Of a stretch of DNA of 64,000 nt, positions 1 through 10,526 are shown in pieces. Source of the stretch: Mycobacterium barrassiae. Its GTDB lineage: Bacteria; Actinomycetota; Actinomycetes; Mycobacteriales; Mycobacteriaceae. The notes beneath the pieces were generated by a model that saw only the letters and a program-made list of their open reading frames with translations, did no database searches and was not told where the DNA came from. The position numbers were made by a program, and so were the translations under genes. Position 1 is the stretch's first letter. Each line of letters starts with the position of its first letter. The stretch is from NCBI RefSeq assembly GCF_025822765.1, contig NZ_JACKUK010000017.1, positions 1 to 64,000 of the forward strand, given 5' to 3'.

Positions 1-1
1 G

Positions 2-97
2 GGCATCCTCCACGGCTGCCTGCGCCACCGCACCGCATACGACGAGCAGACAGCATGGTCGCACCGCCAAAACATCCCCACCGCAAAGGCCGCTTGA
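2..97 (+). mobile_element. 3' end of an IS110-like transposase gene (partial, cut by window edge)
   Basis: The open frame entering from the left edge ends in a stop at 95-97 and encodes a tail with the stretches GILHGCLRH and AYDEQTAWSH. Tails of this kind are what I recall from actinobacterial IS110-family transposases (DEDD catalytic domain plus a C-terminal serine domain). Only 31 residues are visible, so intactness cannot be judged. In M. tuberculosis the DUF4177/RidA genes are preceded by the divergent anion-ATPase pair Rv3679-Rv3680, so a transposase here implies an insertion in that intergenic region. Family assignment is from memory of the tail only. Confidence 0.5.
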
Positions 98-123
98 CAA
101 CTTGCGCACTTGGGATGTCTAAC
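94..123 (+). promoter_or_regulatory. Candidate promoter of the DUF4177-RidA operon
   Basis: A perfect -35 hexamer TTGACA at 94-99 overlaps the transposase stop codon. An 18-base spacer leads to TCTAAC at 118-123, which matches four of six -10 positions. Predicted transcription would start near 130, 27 bases before the ATG at 157. An 8-bp inverted repeat (106-113 with 123-130) overlaps the -10 and the start site. The call rests on sequence only. Confidence 0.4.
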
Positions 124-156
124 CAAGTGCCTATCGCGGCCCGTTAAGCTCGGCCC

Positions 157-318
157 ATGAGCGAACCAACCCGCTGGGAGTACGCCACCGTCCCGTTGCT
201 CACGCACGCGACCAAACAGATCCTCGACCAGTGGGGTGAAGACGGCTGGGAGCTGGTCTCCGTCCTGCCGGGGCCGACCGGTGAGCAGCACGTCGCCTAC
301 CTGAAGCGGCCAAAGTGA
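157..318 (+). CDS. DUF4177 family small protein (Rv3678A-like)
   Basis: This 53-residue protein is too short for many gene callers. It opens MSEPTRWEYATVPLL and contains WGEDGWELVSVLP, the aromatic WE-Y ... DGWELV pattern typical of DUF4177 proteins. No signal peptide or membrane segment is present, and the function is unknown. Its stop codon overlaps the GTG start of the RidA gene by four bases (GTGA at 315-318), so the two are almost certainly translationally coupled. Conservation beside RidA in mycobacteria supports it being real. Confidence 0.8.
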   Translation: MSEPTRWEYATVPLLTHATKQILDQWGEDGWELVSVLPGPTGEQHVAYLKRPK

Positions 319-770
319 GCGCCTCGGCCAAACTCGCCGAGCTGGGCATCGAGCTGCCCGACGTGGTGCCGCCCCTGGCGGCCTACGTGCCCGCTGTGCG
401 CACCGGCAACCTGGTGTACACCGCCGGGCAGCTGCCCATGGAGTCGGGCAGCCTGCTGCGCACGGGCAAGGTGGGCGCCGAGGTCAGCCCTGAGGACGGC
501 AAGGCTCTGGCGCGGGTGTGCGCGCTCAATGCGCTGGCCGCGATCAACTCGCTGGTCGGCGTCGACTCGGTGACCCGCGTGGTCAAGGTGGTGGGTTTTG
601 TCGCATCCGCACCGGGCTTCAGCGGGCAACCGGGCGTCATCAACGGTGCGTCGGAGCTGTTCGGTGAGGTGTTCGGCCAGGCCGGAGCCCATGCCCGGTC
701 GGCGGTCGGGGTGTCCGAGTTGCCGTTGGATGCGCCGGTTGAGGTCGAAGTGATCGTTGAAGTCGCGTGA
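315..770 (+). CDS. RidA/YjgF/Rid family protein (Rv3678c-like)
   Basis: The 151-residue product belongs to the YjgF/YER057c/RidA family, whose archetype hydrolyses reactive enamine/imine intermediates released by PLP enzymes in the cytosol. The C-terminal signature HARSAVGVSELP followed by APVEVEVIVEVA is clear and includes the conserved arginine used to bind the substrate carboxylate. It is about 20 residues longer than E. coli RidA at the N-terminus. It starts at a GTG inside the preceding DUF4177 stop, and its TGA overlaps the GTG of the next gene, giving a tight three-gene operon. The exact substrate is not predictable. Confidence 0.85.
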   Translation: MSASAKLAELGIELPDVVPPLAAYVPAVRTGNLVYTAGQLPMESGSLLRTGKVGAEVSPEDGKALARVCALNALAAINSLVGVDSVTRVVKVVGFVASAPGFSGQPGVINGASELFGEVFGQAGAHARSAVGVSELPLDAPVEVEVIVEVA

Positions 771-1546
771 CTCTGGAGCACCCCGCGTACAAGCAACTCC
801 GTCCGGTGACGGAGACCGCGTCGGTGCTGCTGTGCGACAACCCCGGACTGCTGACCCTCGACGGCACCAACACCTGGGTGCTGCAGGGGCGAGGCAGCGA
901 CGAGATGGTGATCGTCGACCCCGGTCCTGAGGAGGATGACGAGCACATCGATCTCATCGCGGGACTCGGCAAGATCCCGCTGGTGCTGATCAGCCACAAA
1001 CACGAGGACCACACGGGTGCCATCGACAAGCTCGTCGACCGCACCGGTGCGGTGGTCCGCTCGGTGGGCAGCGGTTTCCTCCGTGGACTCGGCGGCCCGT
1101 TGACTGACGGCGAGGTCATCGACGCGGCCGGCCTGCGCATCACGGTGATGGCCACGCCCGGCCACACCGTGGACTCGGTTTCCTTTGTGCTCGACGATGC
1201 GGTGCTGACCGCCGATACCGTGCTGGGCCGCGGCACCACCGTCATCGACAAAGAGGACGGCAGCCTGCGGCAGTACCTGGATTCGCTGCAGCGGTTACGC
1301 GGCCTCGGACAGCACACGGTGCTTCCCGGACACGGTCCAGAGCTCCCCGATTTGGCCGCCGTCAGCGACATGTATCTGGCGCATCGCGAGGAGCGACTCG
1401 ACCAGGTGCGTGCAGCACTGAGAGAACTCGGCGACGACGCCACCGTGCGACAGATCGTCGAGCACGTCTATACCGACGTCGACGAAAAACTCTGGGACGC
1501 AGCGGAATGGAGCGTCCAAGCCCAGGTGGATTACCTACGTTCCTGA
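767..1546 (+). CDS. Metallo-beta-lactamase-fold hydrolase (Rv3677c-like)
   Basis: This 259-residue cytosolic protein carries the full metallo-beta-lactamase metal set: HKHEDH (His77, His79, Asp81, His82), His133 in ATPGHTVDS, Asp150 and His189 in PGHGPE. The arrangement is that of glyoxalase II/RNase-like hydrolases (LACTB2-like), and no signal peptide is present, so a role in beta-lactam resistance is unlikely. The substrate is unknown. The GTG start overlaps the RidA stop by four bases. The gene converges on crp, with only a palindrome between them. Confidence 0.85.
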   Translation: MTLEHPAYKQLRPVTETASVLLCDNPGLLTLDGTNTWVLQGRGSDEMVIVDPGPEEDDEHIDLIAGLGKIPLVLISHKHEDHTGAIDKLVDRTGAVVRSVGSGFLRGLGGPLTDGEVIDAAGLRITVMATPGHTVDSVSFVLDDAVLTADTVLGRGTTVIDKEDGSLRQYLDSLQRLRGLGQHTVLPGHGPELPDLAAVSDMYLAHREERLDQVRAALRELGDDATVRQIVEHVYTDVDEKLWDAAEWSVQAQVDYLRS

Positions 1547-1599
1547 GCGATTTGTGTGCATATAGGAGCGCTCACCGCAACACAGCGCACACAAATCGC
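1547..1599. terminator. Palindrome between convergent genes, candidate bidirectional terminator
   Basis: Two perfect 13-base inverted arms (1547-1559, GCGATTTGTGTGC, and 1587-1599) flank a 27-base spacer. The left arm begins at the first base after the stop codon of the upstream gene, and the right arm ends six bases before the crp stop codon. The position between two 3' ends fits a bidirectional terminator or an mRNA 3'-end protector. No U tract follows on either strand. Confidence 0.5.
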
Positions 1600-1604
1600 A
1601 AGGA

Positions 1605-2279
1605 TCAGCGGGCGCGACGGGCCAGGCGCTCGCTGTCGGAGATGAGAACGCTCTTGCCCTCCAGCCGAATCCACCCGCGATGGGCGAAATCGGCCAGCGC
1701 CTTGTTGACGGTCTCGCGCGAGGCGCCGACGAGCTGAGCGATCTCCTCCTGGGTCAGGTCGTGGGTGACCCGCAGCGCGCCGCCCTCCTGCGTGCCGAAG
1801 CGCTGAGCCAGCTGCAGCAGCTGCTTGGCCACGCGGCCGGGCACGTCGGTGAAGATCAGGTCGGCCAGGTTGTTGTTGGTGCGCCGCAGTCGGCGGGCCA
1901 ACACGCGCAGCAGCTGTTCGGCGATCTCGGGACGATCGGAGATCCAGGCACGCAGCGCGTCGCGGTCCATCGAAACTGCGCGCACGTCGGTGATGGTCGT
2001 GGCGCTGGACGTCCGCGGCCCGGGATCGAAGATCGACAGTTCGCCGAACATGTCCGACGGGCCCATGATCGTCAGCAGATTCTCGCGGCCGTCCGGTGAG
2101 CGGCGGCCGATTTTGACCTTGCCGGAAACGATGATGTAGAGCCTGTCGCCGGGTTCACCTTCCGCGAACACGGTGTGCCCACGGGGGAAGTCGACGGGCT
2201 GTAATTGCTTGGTCAGCGCTGAAACGGCGCTGGGTTCGACTCCCTGGAAGATTCCGGCCCTCGCCAGGATCTCGTCCAC
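1605..2279 (-). CDS. crp: cAMP receptor protein, CRP/FNR family transcription regulator
   Basis: The 224-residue protein is nearly identical to M. tuberculosis Rv3676 as I remember it. Residues 1-115 form the cyclic-nucleotide domain with the phosphate cassette around [15 protein letters not shown] (Glu80, Arg89). A long dimer helix follows, then a winged helix-turn-helix at about 175-205 ([20 protein letters not shown]). I chose the GTG at 2279 because it gives the family length and has AGAGGGG upstream; the open frame runs further but without similarity. It binds TGTGA-N6-TCACA-type operators, and candidates occur in this window at acs and the Ms1-like RNA. Confidence 0.97.
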   Translation of the reverse strand: MDEILARAGIFQGVEPSAVSALTKQLQPVDFPRGHTVFAEGEPGDRLYIIVSGKVKIGRRSPDGRENLLTIMGPSDMFGELSIFDPGPRTSSATTITDVRAVSMDRDALRAWISDRPEIAEQLLRVLARRLRRTNNNLADLIFTDVPGRVAKQLLQLAQRFGTQEGGALRVTHDLTQEEIAQLVGASRETVNKALADFAHRGWIRLEGKSVLISDSERLARRAR

Positions 2280-2407
2280 GTTGCCCCTCTTAAGCTGTTG
2301 GGTGATATGACATGCGCAGGCCGACCTCTGTTTGGTTAGCGAAAACAGTCTAGAGGTAACCCCCGCCGACGTTGTCGGCATTACGCCTCCAGCGTGACCA
2401 GCCCACG

Positions 2408-2740
2408 CTACACACGATTCGGTTGCCGAGTCGCCCGAAACTCCGGATTGACCGCGCTGTGGACATAGACCCGCGTCGGCAAACCGGTGGACTCGGCGAG
2501 CGCGGCTCGCGCGCTCGGCACCGCCCCCTGCGCGTTCAGGCGTCGGTGCTGGGAGTCCATGGCGCGGCTCATACCGTCTCGCGCAAGTGTGTTGACGTCG
2601 ACCGCCTCGGCCTGATCTAGAAATGCCGCGACGTCGCTCGCAGAGACCGTGTCGTGGCGAAGAGTCGCTTCGACTCGATCCAACGCGAACGTTGCCATCA
2701 TCAGCAACCCCGGGATCAGCGCCACGAGCAACCACGACAC
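2408..2740 (-). CDS. Small membrane protein (Rv3675-like)
   Basis: This is a 110-residue protein with one N-terminal hydrophobic segment ([19 protein letters not shown]) followed by a polar, partly helical region rich in Ala, Asp and Glu. The topology suggests a single-pass or signal-anchored protein. It sits between crp and nth exactly where Rv3675 lies in M. tuberculosis, which is the main support for it. It is transcribed toward crp, 128 bases upstream, and diverges from nth. No function is known. Confidence 0.65.
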   Translation of the reverse strand: MSWLLVALIPGLLMMATFALDRVEATLRHDTVSASDVAAFLDQAEAVDVNTLARDGMSRAMDSQHRRLNAQGAVPSARAALAESTGLPTRVYVHSAVNPEFRATRQPNRV

Positions 2741-2844
2741 AAGGGTGAAGTAAACACGGCCAAGGTCTCATCGGGATCACGAATTGTCACCGGTCCGCAC
2801 CGGTTCGGTCGGGGCCTGTCGGCGATCCTCAGTACGCTGATTCT

Positions 2845-3597
2845 GTGACTGTCCCCAAGCGCGCCCGCAAAAGAGACGGCGAGACCCGCCTCGGCCTCAT
2901 CCGCCGCGCCCGGCGAATGAATCGCGCGCTGTCACAGGCCTTTCCACATGTGTACTGCGAGCTGAACTTCACCAATCCACTCGAACTGACCGTCGCGACC
3001 ATTCTGTCGGCCCAAAGCACCGACAAGGGGGTCAACCTCACCACCCCCGCGCTGTTCAAGAAGTACCGGACCGCGTTGGACTACGCGCAGGCCGACCGCA
3101 CCGAACTAGAGCAGATGGTCCGCCCGACCGGCTTCTATCGAAACAAGGCCAACGCGTTGATGCGGCTGGGCGCCGAACTCGTCGAGCGGTTCGACGGCCA
3201 GGTGCCCAAGACGATGGAGGAGCTCGTCACGCTGCCGGGCGTCGGCCGCAAGACCGCCAACGTCATCCTGGGAAACGCCTTCGGCATTCCCGGCATCACC
3301 GTCGACACCCACTTCGGCCGCCTCGTCCGGCGCTGGAACTGGACGCAGGAAGAGGACCCGGTGAAGGTCGAGCACGCGGTCGGTGAACTCATCGAGCGCA
3401 GGGAATGGACCGACCTCAGCCATCGGGTGATCTTCCACGGCCGACGCGTATGCCACGCGCGAAAGCCCGCCTGCGGCGTGTGTGTCCTCGCCAAGGACTG
3501 CCCGTCGTTCGGCACCGGCCCGACCGACCCGTTGATCGCTGCCCCGCTGGTCAAAGGCCCCGAAACCGACCACCTGCTGGCACTGGCCGGCCTCTGA
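2845..3597 (+). CDS. nth: Endonuclease III, DNA glycosylase/AP lyase
   Basis: This 250-residue base-excision repair enzyme removes oxidised pyrimidines and cleaves at abasic sites. The helix-hairpin-helix [11 protein letters not shown] holds the catalytic Lys136, and Asp154 follows in VDTHFGRL. The [4Fe-4S] ligands Cys203, Cys210, Cys213 and Cys219 show the classical C-x6-C-x2-C-x5-C spacing. The start is a GTG. The downstream gene begins 21 bases after the stop, so nth probably heads the operon running to marP. Confidence 0.96.
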   Translation: MTVPKRARKRDGETRLGLIRRARRMNRALSQAFPHVYCELNFTNPLELTVATILSAQSTDKGVNLTTPALFKKYRTALDYAQADRTELEQMVRPTGFYRNKANALMRLGAELVERFDGQVPKTMEELVTLPGVGRKTANVILGNAFGIPGITVDTHFGRLVRRWNWTQEEDPVKVEHAVGELIERREWTDLSHRVIFHGRRVCHARKPACGVCVLAKDCPSFGTGPTDPLIAAPLVKGPETDHLLALAGL

Positions 3598-3618
3598 CCC
3601 GCCGTCCCGCCAGTTCCG

Positions 3619-4266
3619 ATGCACACCTCGACTCGATGGACCGTGGCGGTATTGGTCGTCGTCGTGGCTCTCGGGGTAGCCCTGTGGTCCCAGCTCGGGG
3701 ATGACGAGTCCGCACCGGGCTCGACCGGACCCGGCGCATCGCGCGACCGGCGTGACGCCGACACCGCCGAAGCCCTGGCGGGCCCCCGGACCCGCGCCGA
3801 CCTGGCACCATGCCCGCCGCCCGGCCTCGGCGACGGGCCGGCGGCGTTACGCGGCATCGTGCTGGAATGCGCGGGTGACGGGTCGAGCGTCGACGTCGCC
3901 AAGGCTCTCGCCGGGCGGACGGTGGTGCTGAACCTGTGGGCCTACTGGTGTGCGCCGTGCACTCAGGAGCTGCCCGCGATGGCGGAGTACCAGAAGCGGG
4001 TCGGGTCCAAGGTGACCGTGTTGACGGTGCACCAGGATGAGAACGAGACCGCGGGGTTGTTGCGACTGGCTGAACTGGGGGTACACCTGCCGATGTTGCA
4101 GGACGGCCGACGTCGCATCGCGGCGGCGCTGAAGGTGCCCAACGTGATGCCAGCGACGGTTGTGCTGCGTTCGGACGGTAGCGTGGCCGCAATCCTGCCG
4201 CGGTCCTTCGCCAACGCCGACGAGATCGCGGCCGCGGTCGGGCCGCAGATAGGAGAGGCGGGGTGA
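3619..4266 (+). CDS. Membrane-anchored TlpA/thioredoxin-like protein (Rv3673c-like)
   Basis: The 215-residue product has an N-terminal membrane anchor (WTVAVLVVVVALGVALW), a low-complexity linker, and a thioredoxin fold with the redox motif WCAPC after LNLWAY. The PNVMPATVV stretch has the position of the cis-Pro loop of TlpA/ResA proteins. It should face the periplasmic side and reduce or isomerise cysteines or support cytochrome maturation; the partner is unknown. The ATGA/GTGA-type overlap with the Nudix gene and closeness to nth indicate an operon. Confidence 0.85.
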   Translation: MHTSTRWTVAVLVVVVALGVALWSQLGDDESAPGSTGPGASRDRRDADTAEALAGPRTRADLAPCPPPGLGDGPAALRGIVLECAGDGSSVDVAKALAGRTVVLNLWAYWCAPCTQELPAMAEYQKRVGSKVTVLTVHQDENETAGLLRLAELGVHLPMLQDGRRRIAAALKVPNVMPATVVLRSDGSVAAILPRSFANADEIAAAVGPQIGEAG

Positions 4267-5045
4267 GCTGGGCCAGCGAGGGGAGTGAACTCGCACCCCT
4301 CAACGCCGAAGCCGCCCCCACCTGGCTCAAACCCCTGGTCGACAACGCCAAGGACATCAAGCGCGCTTATCGGCGGCGGGTGTCGCCCGAGGTGCTGGCG
4401 ATGCTGACCGCCGCGAACACCAAGGCCGCAGTCGCCGGAGAACGGCGCGACGCCGCGGTGCTGGTGCTGTTCTCCGGCCCGCAGGAGCCCCGCTCTGGCA
4501 GCGGGCTCGCCGAGGCCGATCTGCTGGTGACGGTGCGCGCGTCCACCCTGCGCCACCACGCCGGACAGGCCGCCTTCCCAGGTGGGGCCGCCGATCCGGG
4601 CGATGCCGACCCCGTGCACACCGCCCTGCGTGAGGCCAATGAGGAGACGGGCATCGATGTGGGACGGTTGCAGCCGTTGACCACCCTCGAGCGGATGTTC
4701 ATTCCGCCGTCGGGCTTCCATGTGGTGCCGGTGCTGGCCTATTCGCCTGATCCGGGGCCCGTGGCGGTGGTCGACGAGTCCGAAACAGCGGTCGTGGCCC
4801 GTGTGCCGCTACGCGCGTTCGTCAACCCCGAGAACCGAATCATGGTGTACCGCAAGGAGAATACGCGTCGCAGTGCCGGACCGGCGTTCCTGCTCAACGA
4901 AATGTTGGTGTGGGGATTCACCGGACAGGTGGTTTCGGCGATGCTCGACGTCGCCGGTTGGACGCAGCCGTGGAACACCGACGACGTTCTTGAACTCGAG
5001 GACGCGATGGCTCTGGTCGGACACGGCCGCGACGCTGCCGGTTAG
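4263..5045 (+). CDS. Nudix hydrolase of the CoA-pyrophosphatase type (Rv3672c-like)
   Basis: This 260-residue protein shows LRHHAGQAAFPGG followed by the Nudix box core REANEETG. The LRxHxGQ-AFPGG signature is characteristic of the UPF0035/NudL branch whose members hydrolyse CoA and its derivatives to phosphopantetheine and 3',5'-ADP. The conserved Glu eight residues before the REANEE arginine is not obvious, as in other members of this branch. Activity on CoA is an inference. It overlaps the thioredoxin-like gene by four bases and precedes marP by 13 bases. Confidence 0.8.
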   Translation: MSWASEGSELAPLNAEAAPTWLKPLVDNAKDIKRAYRRRVSPEVLAMLTAANTKAAVAGERRDAAVLVLFSGPQEPRSGSGLAEADLLVTVRASTLRHHAGQAAFPGGAADPGDADPVHTALREANEETGIDVGRLQPLTTLERMFIPPSGFHVVPVLAYSPDPGPVAVVDESETAVVARVPLRAFVNPENRIMVYRKENTRRSAGPAFLLNEMLVWGFTGQVVSAMLDVAGWTQPWNTDDVLELEDAMALVGHGRDAAG

Positions 5046-5058
5046 GGTAGGCCCAACC

Positions 5059-6246
5059 ATGACATCGTCCCAGTGGCTCGACCTCGCCGTCCTCGCGGTC
5101 GCTTTCATCGCCGCTATCTCGGGCTGGCGCTCGGGTGCGCTGGGATCACTGCTGTCCTTCGTCGGCGTGGTGCTCGGCGCGGTGGCCGGCGTGCTGCTGG
5201 CACCACACGTCGTCGCCAATATCGAAGGCCCCCGGACCAAACTGTTCGTCACGTTGTTCCTGATCCTCGCCCTGGTGGTCGTCGGTGAGATCGCGGGCGT
5301 GGTGCTGGGCCGGGCGGTGCGCGGCGCAATCCGCAGCCCCGGAATGCGCACCCTCGATTCGACGATCGGGGTGGCGCTGCAGATCGTCGCGGTTCTGGTC
5401 GCGGCGTGGATGCTCACCTATCCGTTGCAGACCTCGGACCAGCCCAACCTCGCCGCGGCCGTGCGCGGGTCGGTCGTGCTCAAGGAAGTCGACGACGTTG
5501 CGCCCCCGTGGCTGAGGTCTGTGCCAAGACGGCTGTCGGCGCTGTTGGACACCTCCGGCCTGCCCGACGTCCTGCAACCGTTCGGACGCACGCCGATCGT
5601 GGCTGTCGACGCCCCCGATGCAGCACTCGCCGCCGACCCCGTCGTCGCGGCGACACGGCCCAGCGTGGTGAAGATCCGTGGCGTCGCGCCCGGATGCCAG
5701 AAAGTGCTCGAGGGCACCGGATTCGTCGTCGCGCCCAACCGGGTGATGTCGAATGCGCACGTCGTCGCGGGCGCGGAGAGCGCCACCGTCGAGGTCGACG
5801 GCCGGACATACGACGCATACGTCGTGTCGTACGACCCCCAGGCGGACATCTCGATACTCGATGTGCCTGGCCTGGACGCCGCGCCGCTGCAGTTCGCCCA
5901 GGGCGAGGCCGCAACCGGCACCGACGCCGTCGTGATGGGGTATCCCGGTGGCGGTGATTTCGCCGCCACCCCGGCCCGTATCCGGGAGACCATCGAGCTC
6001 AACGGCCCCGACATCTACCGCAGCACTACGGTGACGCGCCAGGTGTACACCATCAGAGGCAGTGTGCGACAAGGCAATTCAGGTGGACCGATGATCGACC
6101 GCAGCGGCCAGGTGCTCGGTGTGGTGTTCGGGGCGGCGGTCGACGACGCCGACACCGGTTTCGTGCTGACCGGCGAGGAGGTCGCGCGTCAGCTCGACAA
6201 GCTGGGCAACACCGAACGCGTGGCGACGGGCGCCTGCGTCACGTAG
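5059..6246 (+). CDS. marP: Periplasmic serine protease MarP, acid-resistance protease
   Basis: This 395-residue protein has four membrane segments within residues 1-125 (CvpA-like domain) and a chymotrypsin-like protease domain outside the cytosol. The catalytic triad is visible as His234 (SNAHVVAG), Asp263 (QADISILD) and the serine of QGNSGGP near residue 341. Cys213 and Cys393 correspond to the redox-sensitive disulfide described for M. tuberculosis MarP (Rv3671c). That enzyme keeps cytoplasmic pH in acid and cleaves the peptidoglycan hydrolase RipA. I chose the ATG at 5059 over the longer open frame because it matches the 397-residue homologue and gives the TM start. Confidence 0.95.
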   Translation: MTSSQWLDLAVLAVAFIAAISGWRSGALGSLLSFVGVVLGAVAGVLLAPHVVANIEGPRTKLFVTLFLILALVVVGEIAGVVLGRAVRGAIRSPGMRTLDSTIGVALQIVAVLVAAWMLTYPLQTSDQPNLAAAVRGSVVLKEVDDVAPPWLRSVPRRLSALLDTSGLPDVLQPFGRTPIVAVDAPDAALAADPVVAATRPSVVKIRGVAPGCQKVLEGTGFVVAPNRVMSNAHVVAGAESATVEVDGRTYDAYVVSYDPQADISILDVPGLDAAPLQFAQGEAATGTDAVVMGYPGGGDFAATPARIRETIELNGPDIYRSTTVTRQVYTIRGSVRQGNSGGPMIDRSGQVLGVVFGAAVDDADTGFVLTGEEVARQLDKLGNTERVATGACVT

Positions 6247-7203
6247 TCACGCGCCGTACACCTGTGTGAGGAACCGCTGCAGCTGGGCGTTGACGGCCAC
6301 GGGTGCTTCCTCATGCGCGAAATGCCCTGCGCCATCGATGGACACGTAGCGGCCGTGCGGCGCATAGTGCTGGGTCCGGTAGACCGGATCGGTGAGGACG
6401 TACGGGTCGGCGTCGCCGCGGAGGTGCAGCACGGGAACGTTGATGGGTCGACGCGTCGAGCGCATGAACCGACGGCCCTCGCCGCGGAACTGGCTTCGGA
6501 CCGCCCAGCGCTGATATTCCAGCGCCGAGTGCGCCGCCGAGGGGATCTGGACCGCACGACGCATGTGCGCGATCGTCTCGGAGAAGTCCTCGGAGGCAAG
6601 CCATTTGGCGCTCGCTCGACTGCGAACCAGTCGTTCCAGTTCGGCACCGCCGCGGCGCGTCAACGCGCGCTCGGGCCACATCGGCACCTGGTAGCGCAGC
6701 ATCCACGGGAGCAGTGCCAGCCCCTGGTCCCGTCTCGTCAGCGCAGAGGCACGCAGCGCGTTCGGATGCGGTGAGCTGACGAGCGCGATCGCCCGGACCG
6801 CCCGCGGGTGCAGCACGGTCGTCGCCCAACAGACCAGTCCGCCGTCGGCGTGGCCCACCAGAGTCGCGGTCTTGTGGCCGAGCGCGCGTACCAGCCCGGC
6901 GGTGTCGCCGGCCAGGGTCCAACCGTCGTAACCGCGGGGCGGTTTGTCGCTGCCGCCGTACCCGCGCAGGTCGACGGCGACCACGCGAGCTCCGGTCAGG
7001 CCCCGCAGCTGGTGGCGCCACGACCACCAGAACGATCCGAATCCGTGCAGCAGGATGACCAGCGGCCGCTGCGTCAACGGGATGGGCGCGTTCCGGGATT
7101 CCTGGTGGTCCGCTTCCACCACATGAAATCGAATCCCGTTGGCGTGTACGTCCAGATGACGCCACGGGCCGTCGATGCGAACGACCGACGGGTCTGGTGG
7201 CAT
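6247..7203 (-). CDS. ephE: Alpha/beta hydrolase, EphE-like (Rv3670)
   Basis: The 318-residue alpha/beta hydrolase has the oxyanion motif HGFGSFWWSW, the nucleophile elbow GHADGG (Asp rather than Ser, as in epoxide hydrolases and dehalogenases) and a late DGAGHFAHEE histidine. It is the neighbour of marP in M. tuberculosis, where it is named EphE. Its stop codon directly abuts the marP stop in convergent orientation. Its ATG overlaps the stop of the upstream holin-like gene by one base (TAATG), so the two are co-translated. Epoxide hydrolase activity is assigned by family only. Confidence 0.85.
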   Translation of the reverse strand: MPPDPSVVRIDGPWRHLDVHANGIRFHVVEADHQESRNAPIPLTQRPLVILLHGFGSFWWSWRHQLRGLTGARVVAVDLRGYGGSDKPPRGYDGWTLAGDTAGLVRALGHKTATLVGHADGGLVCWATTVLHPRAVRAIALVSSPHPNALRASALTRRDQGLALLPWMLRYQVPMWPERALTRRGGAELERLVRSRASAKWLASEDFSETIAHMRRAVQIPSAAHSALEYQRWAVRSQFRGEGRRFMRSTRRPINVPVLHLRGDADPYVLTDPVYRTQHYAPHGRYVSIDGAGHFAHEEAPVAVNAQLQRFLTQVYGA

Positions 7204-7751
7204 TACCAGCCTGAGGGGTCAGAGGTCGAGGCCGGCTTGCCGCCGTCGCTCGACTCCACGGCCACCGCCTTGTCGTGGCCAGGGGTCAGGGCCTCGGGGA
7301 GCTCTCTGACCGATTCGATGGTCTGCCGCGGGCCCCTGATCCGGCGCACCTTGAGGTAGCCGAGCAGAGCGAAGATCGCGGTCACCACGACCATCACCCC
7401 GAAGACGATCAGGAACGCCGCCCAGCGCCACAGCCAGGTGTCGAGCAATTCGGCGGCGAAGAAGAAGAAAAAGAAGGTGGAGTAGAACAGCACCACCAGC
7501 GCGAGAATGAAGTAGACGCTGCCGGTGAGACCCTTCTTGACGTCACGGGTGATCTCGGCCTTGGCCAGCTCCACCTCGGCGCGGACCAGCGTGGAGACCT
7601 GTGCGGTGGCGTCCTTGACGAGATCGCCGATGGAGGGGTCGGGCTTGGGCGCATGAGGGTCGACCAGTGGTATCGAGGTCACGGTGGTCGGCACGCCATT
7701 CCTGCGATCACTCACTGACAGTCCTCCCGCATTGATCGGTGTGCGGTTCAT
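7203..7751 (-). CDS. Phage holin-superfamily (Actinobacteria-type) membrane protein, Rv3669-like
   Basis: This 182-residue protein has a cytosolic N-terminal helix (SIGDLVKDATAQVSTLVRAE) followed by two hydrophobic segments (VYFILALVVLFYSTFFFFFF and the AAFLIVFGVMVVVTAIFALL region). That is the DUF1469/Phage_holin_3_6 layout. The name reflects fold similarity; lytic activity is not implied. It is the first gene of the pair with ephE and diverges from the serine protease gene. Confidence 0.8.
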   Translation of the reverse strand: MNRTPINAGGLSVSDRRNGVPTTVTSIPLVDPHAPKPDPSIGDLVKDATAQVSTLVRAEVELAKAEITRDVKKGLTGSVYFILALVVLFYSTFFFFFFAAELLDTWLWRWAAFLIVFGVMVVVTAIFALLGYLKVRRIRGPRQTIESVRELPEALTPGHDKAVAVESSDGGKPASTSDPSGW

Positions 7752-7847
7752 GTTGCCATGTGGCGTGCCGCTAAACGATTCCGGCCGACGTTAGACTGAC
7801 AGGGTCGAATGGAACGCAGGTCGGGGCACGTCGAGGAGGTTTTCCGG

Positions 7848-8561
7848 TTGAGGAGCAGCGGCCGCTGCCTGCGGATTCCAGTGATCGTCGCGACCTTGCT
7901 CGCGGTGCTGTTCTCGACGTCCGCGCTCGCGCATGCCCAGGAGCCCGTCACGCTGGGCGGCGGCTCGGGTCTGGTCGTCAACGGTGAGACGTTGTGCACG
8001 CTGACCACCATCGGCTACGACAATCGCGGGAACCTGGTCGGATTCACGTCCGCGCACTGCGGTGGACCCGGCGCGAAGGTGGCCGCCGAGGGGGCGGAGC
8101 GCGCCGGGGTACTGGGCACGATGGTCGCGGGTAACGACGCCCTCGATTACGCCGTCATTCAGTTCGACCCGCAGAAGGTGCGGCCGGTCAACAACATCGA
8201 CGGATTTCAGATCGACGGCCTGGGGCCCGATCCCGTCGCCGGCGACATCGCGTGCAAATTGGGCCGCACCACCGGTTATTCCTGCGGGATCACGTGGGGT
8301 CCGGGCGAGGAACCCGGCACCTTCATCAACCAGGTATGCGGTCAGCCGGGCGATTCGGGCGCTCCGGTGACGGTCAACAACCGGCTGGTGGGCATGATCC
8401 ACGGGGCGTTCTCAGAAGAACTGCCCACGTGCATCATCAAGTACATCCCGCTGCACACGCCCGCGGTGAACATGTCGTTCAACACGCAACTGGCTGACAT
8501 CGTCGCCAAGAACCGGCCGGGCTCGGGCTTCGTCCCGATCGGCACCGCCCCGGCAGCCTGA
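7848..8561 (+). CDS. Secreted trypsin-like serine protease (Rv3668c-like)
   Basis: The product has a signal peptide (VIVATLLAVLFSTSALAHAQ) and a compact S1 protease domain. The triad residues are visible in FTSAHCG (His), LDYAVIQF (Asp) and CGQPGDSGAPV (Ser). Paired cysteines fit the alpha-lytic protease/streptogrisin fold, but there is no obvious pro-domain. An ATG at 7809 would add 13 residues. I prefer the TTG at 7848 because GAGGAGG lies eight bases upstream and the signal peptide then starts directly with a basic stretch. The stop codon abuts the convergent acs stop. Confidence 0.85.
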   Translation: MRSSGRCLRIPVIVATLLAVLFSTSALAHAQEPVTLGGGSGLVVNGETLCTLTTIGYDNRGNLVGFTSAHCGGPGAKVAAEGAERAGVLGTMVAGNDALDYAVIQFDPQKVRPVNNIDGFQIDGLGPDPVAGDIACKLGRTTGYSCGITWGPGEEPGTFINQVCGQPGDSGAPVTVNNRLVGMIHGAFSEELPTCIIKYIPLHTPAVNMSFNTQLADIVAKNRPGSGFVPIGTAPAA

Positions 8562-10523
<1,962 letters not shown>

Positions 10524-10526
10524 GTC

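Noticed and set aside
2390-2406. AGCGTG...CACGCT inverted repeat upstream of crp considered as a CRP autoregulatory site
   Set aside because: The right half lacks the TCAC core in register, so it does not fit the CRP consensus.
2280-2780. Upstream extension of the crp open frame
   Set aside because: The extra residues overlap the Rv3675-like gene in another frame and have no similarity to CRP. The GTG at 2279 gives the known length.
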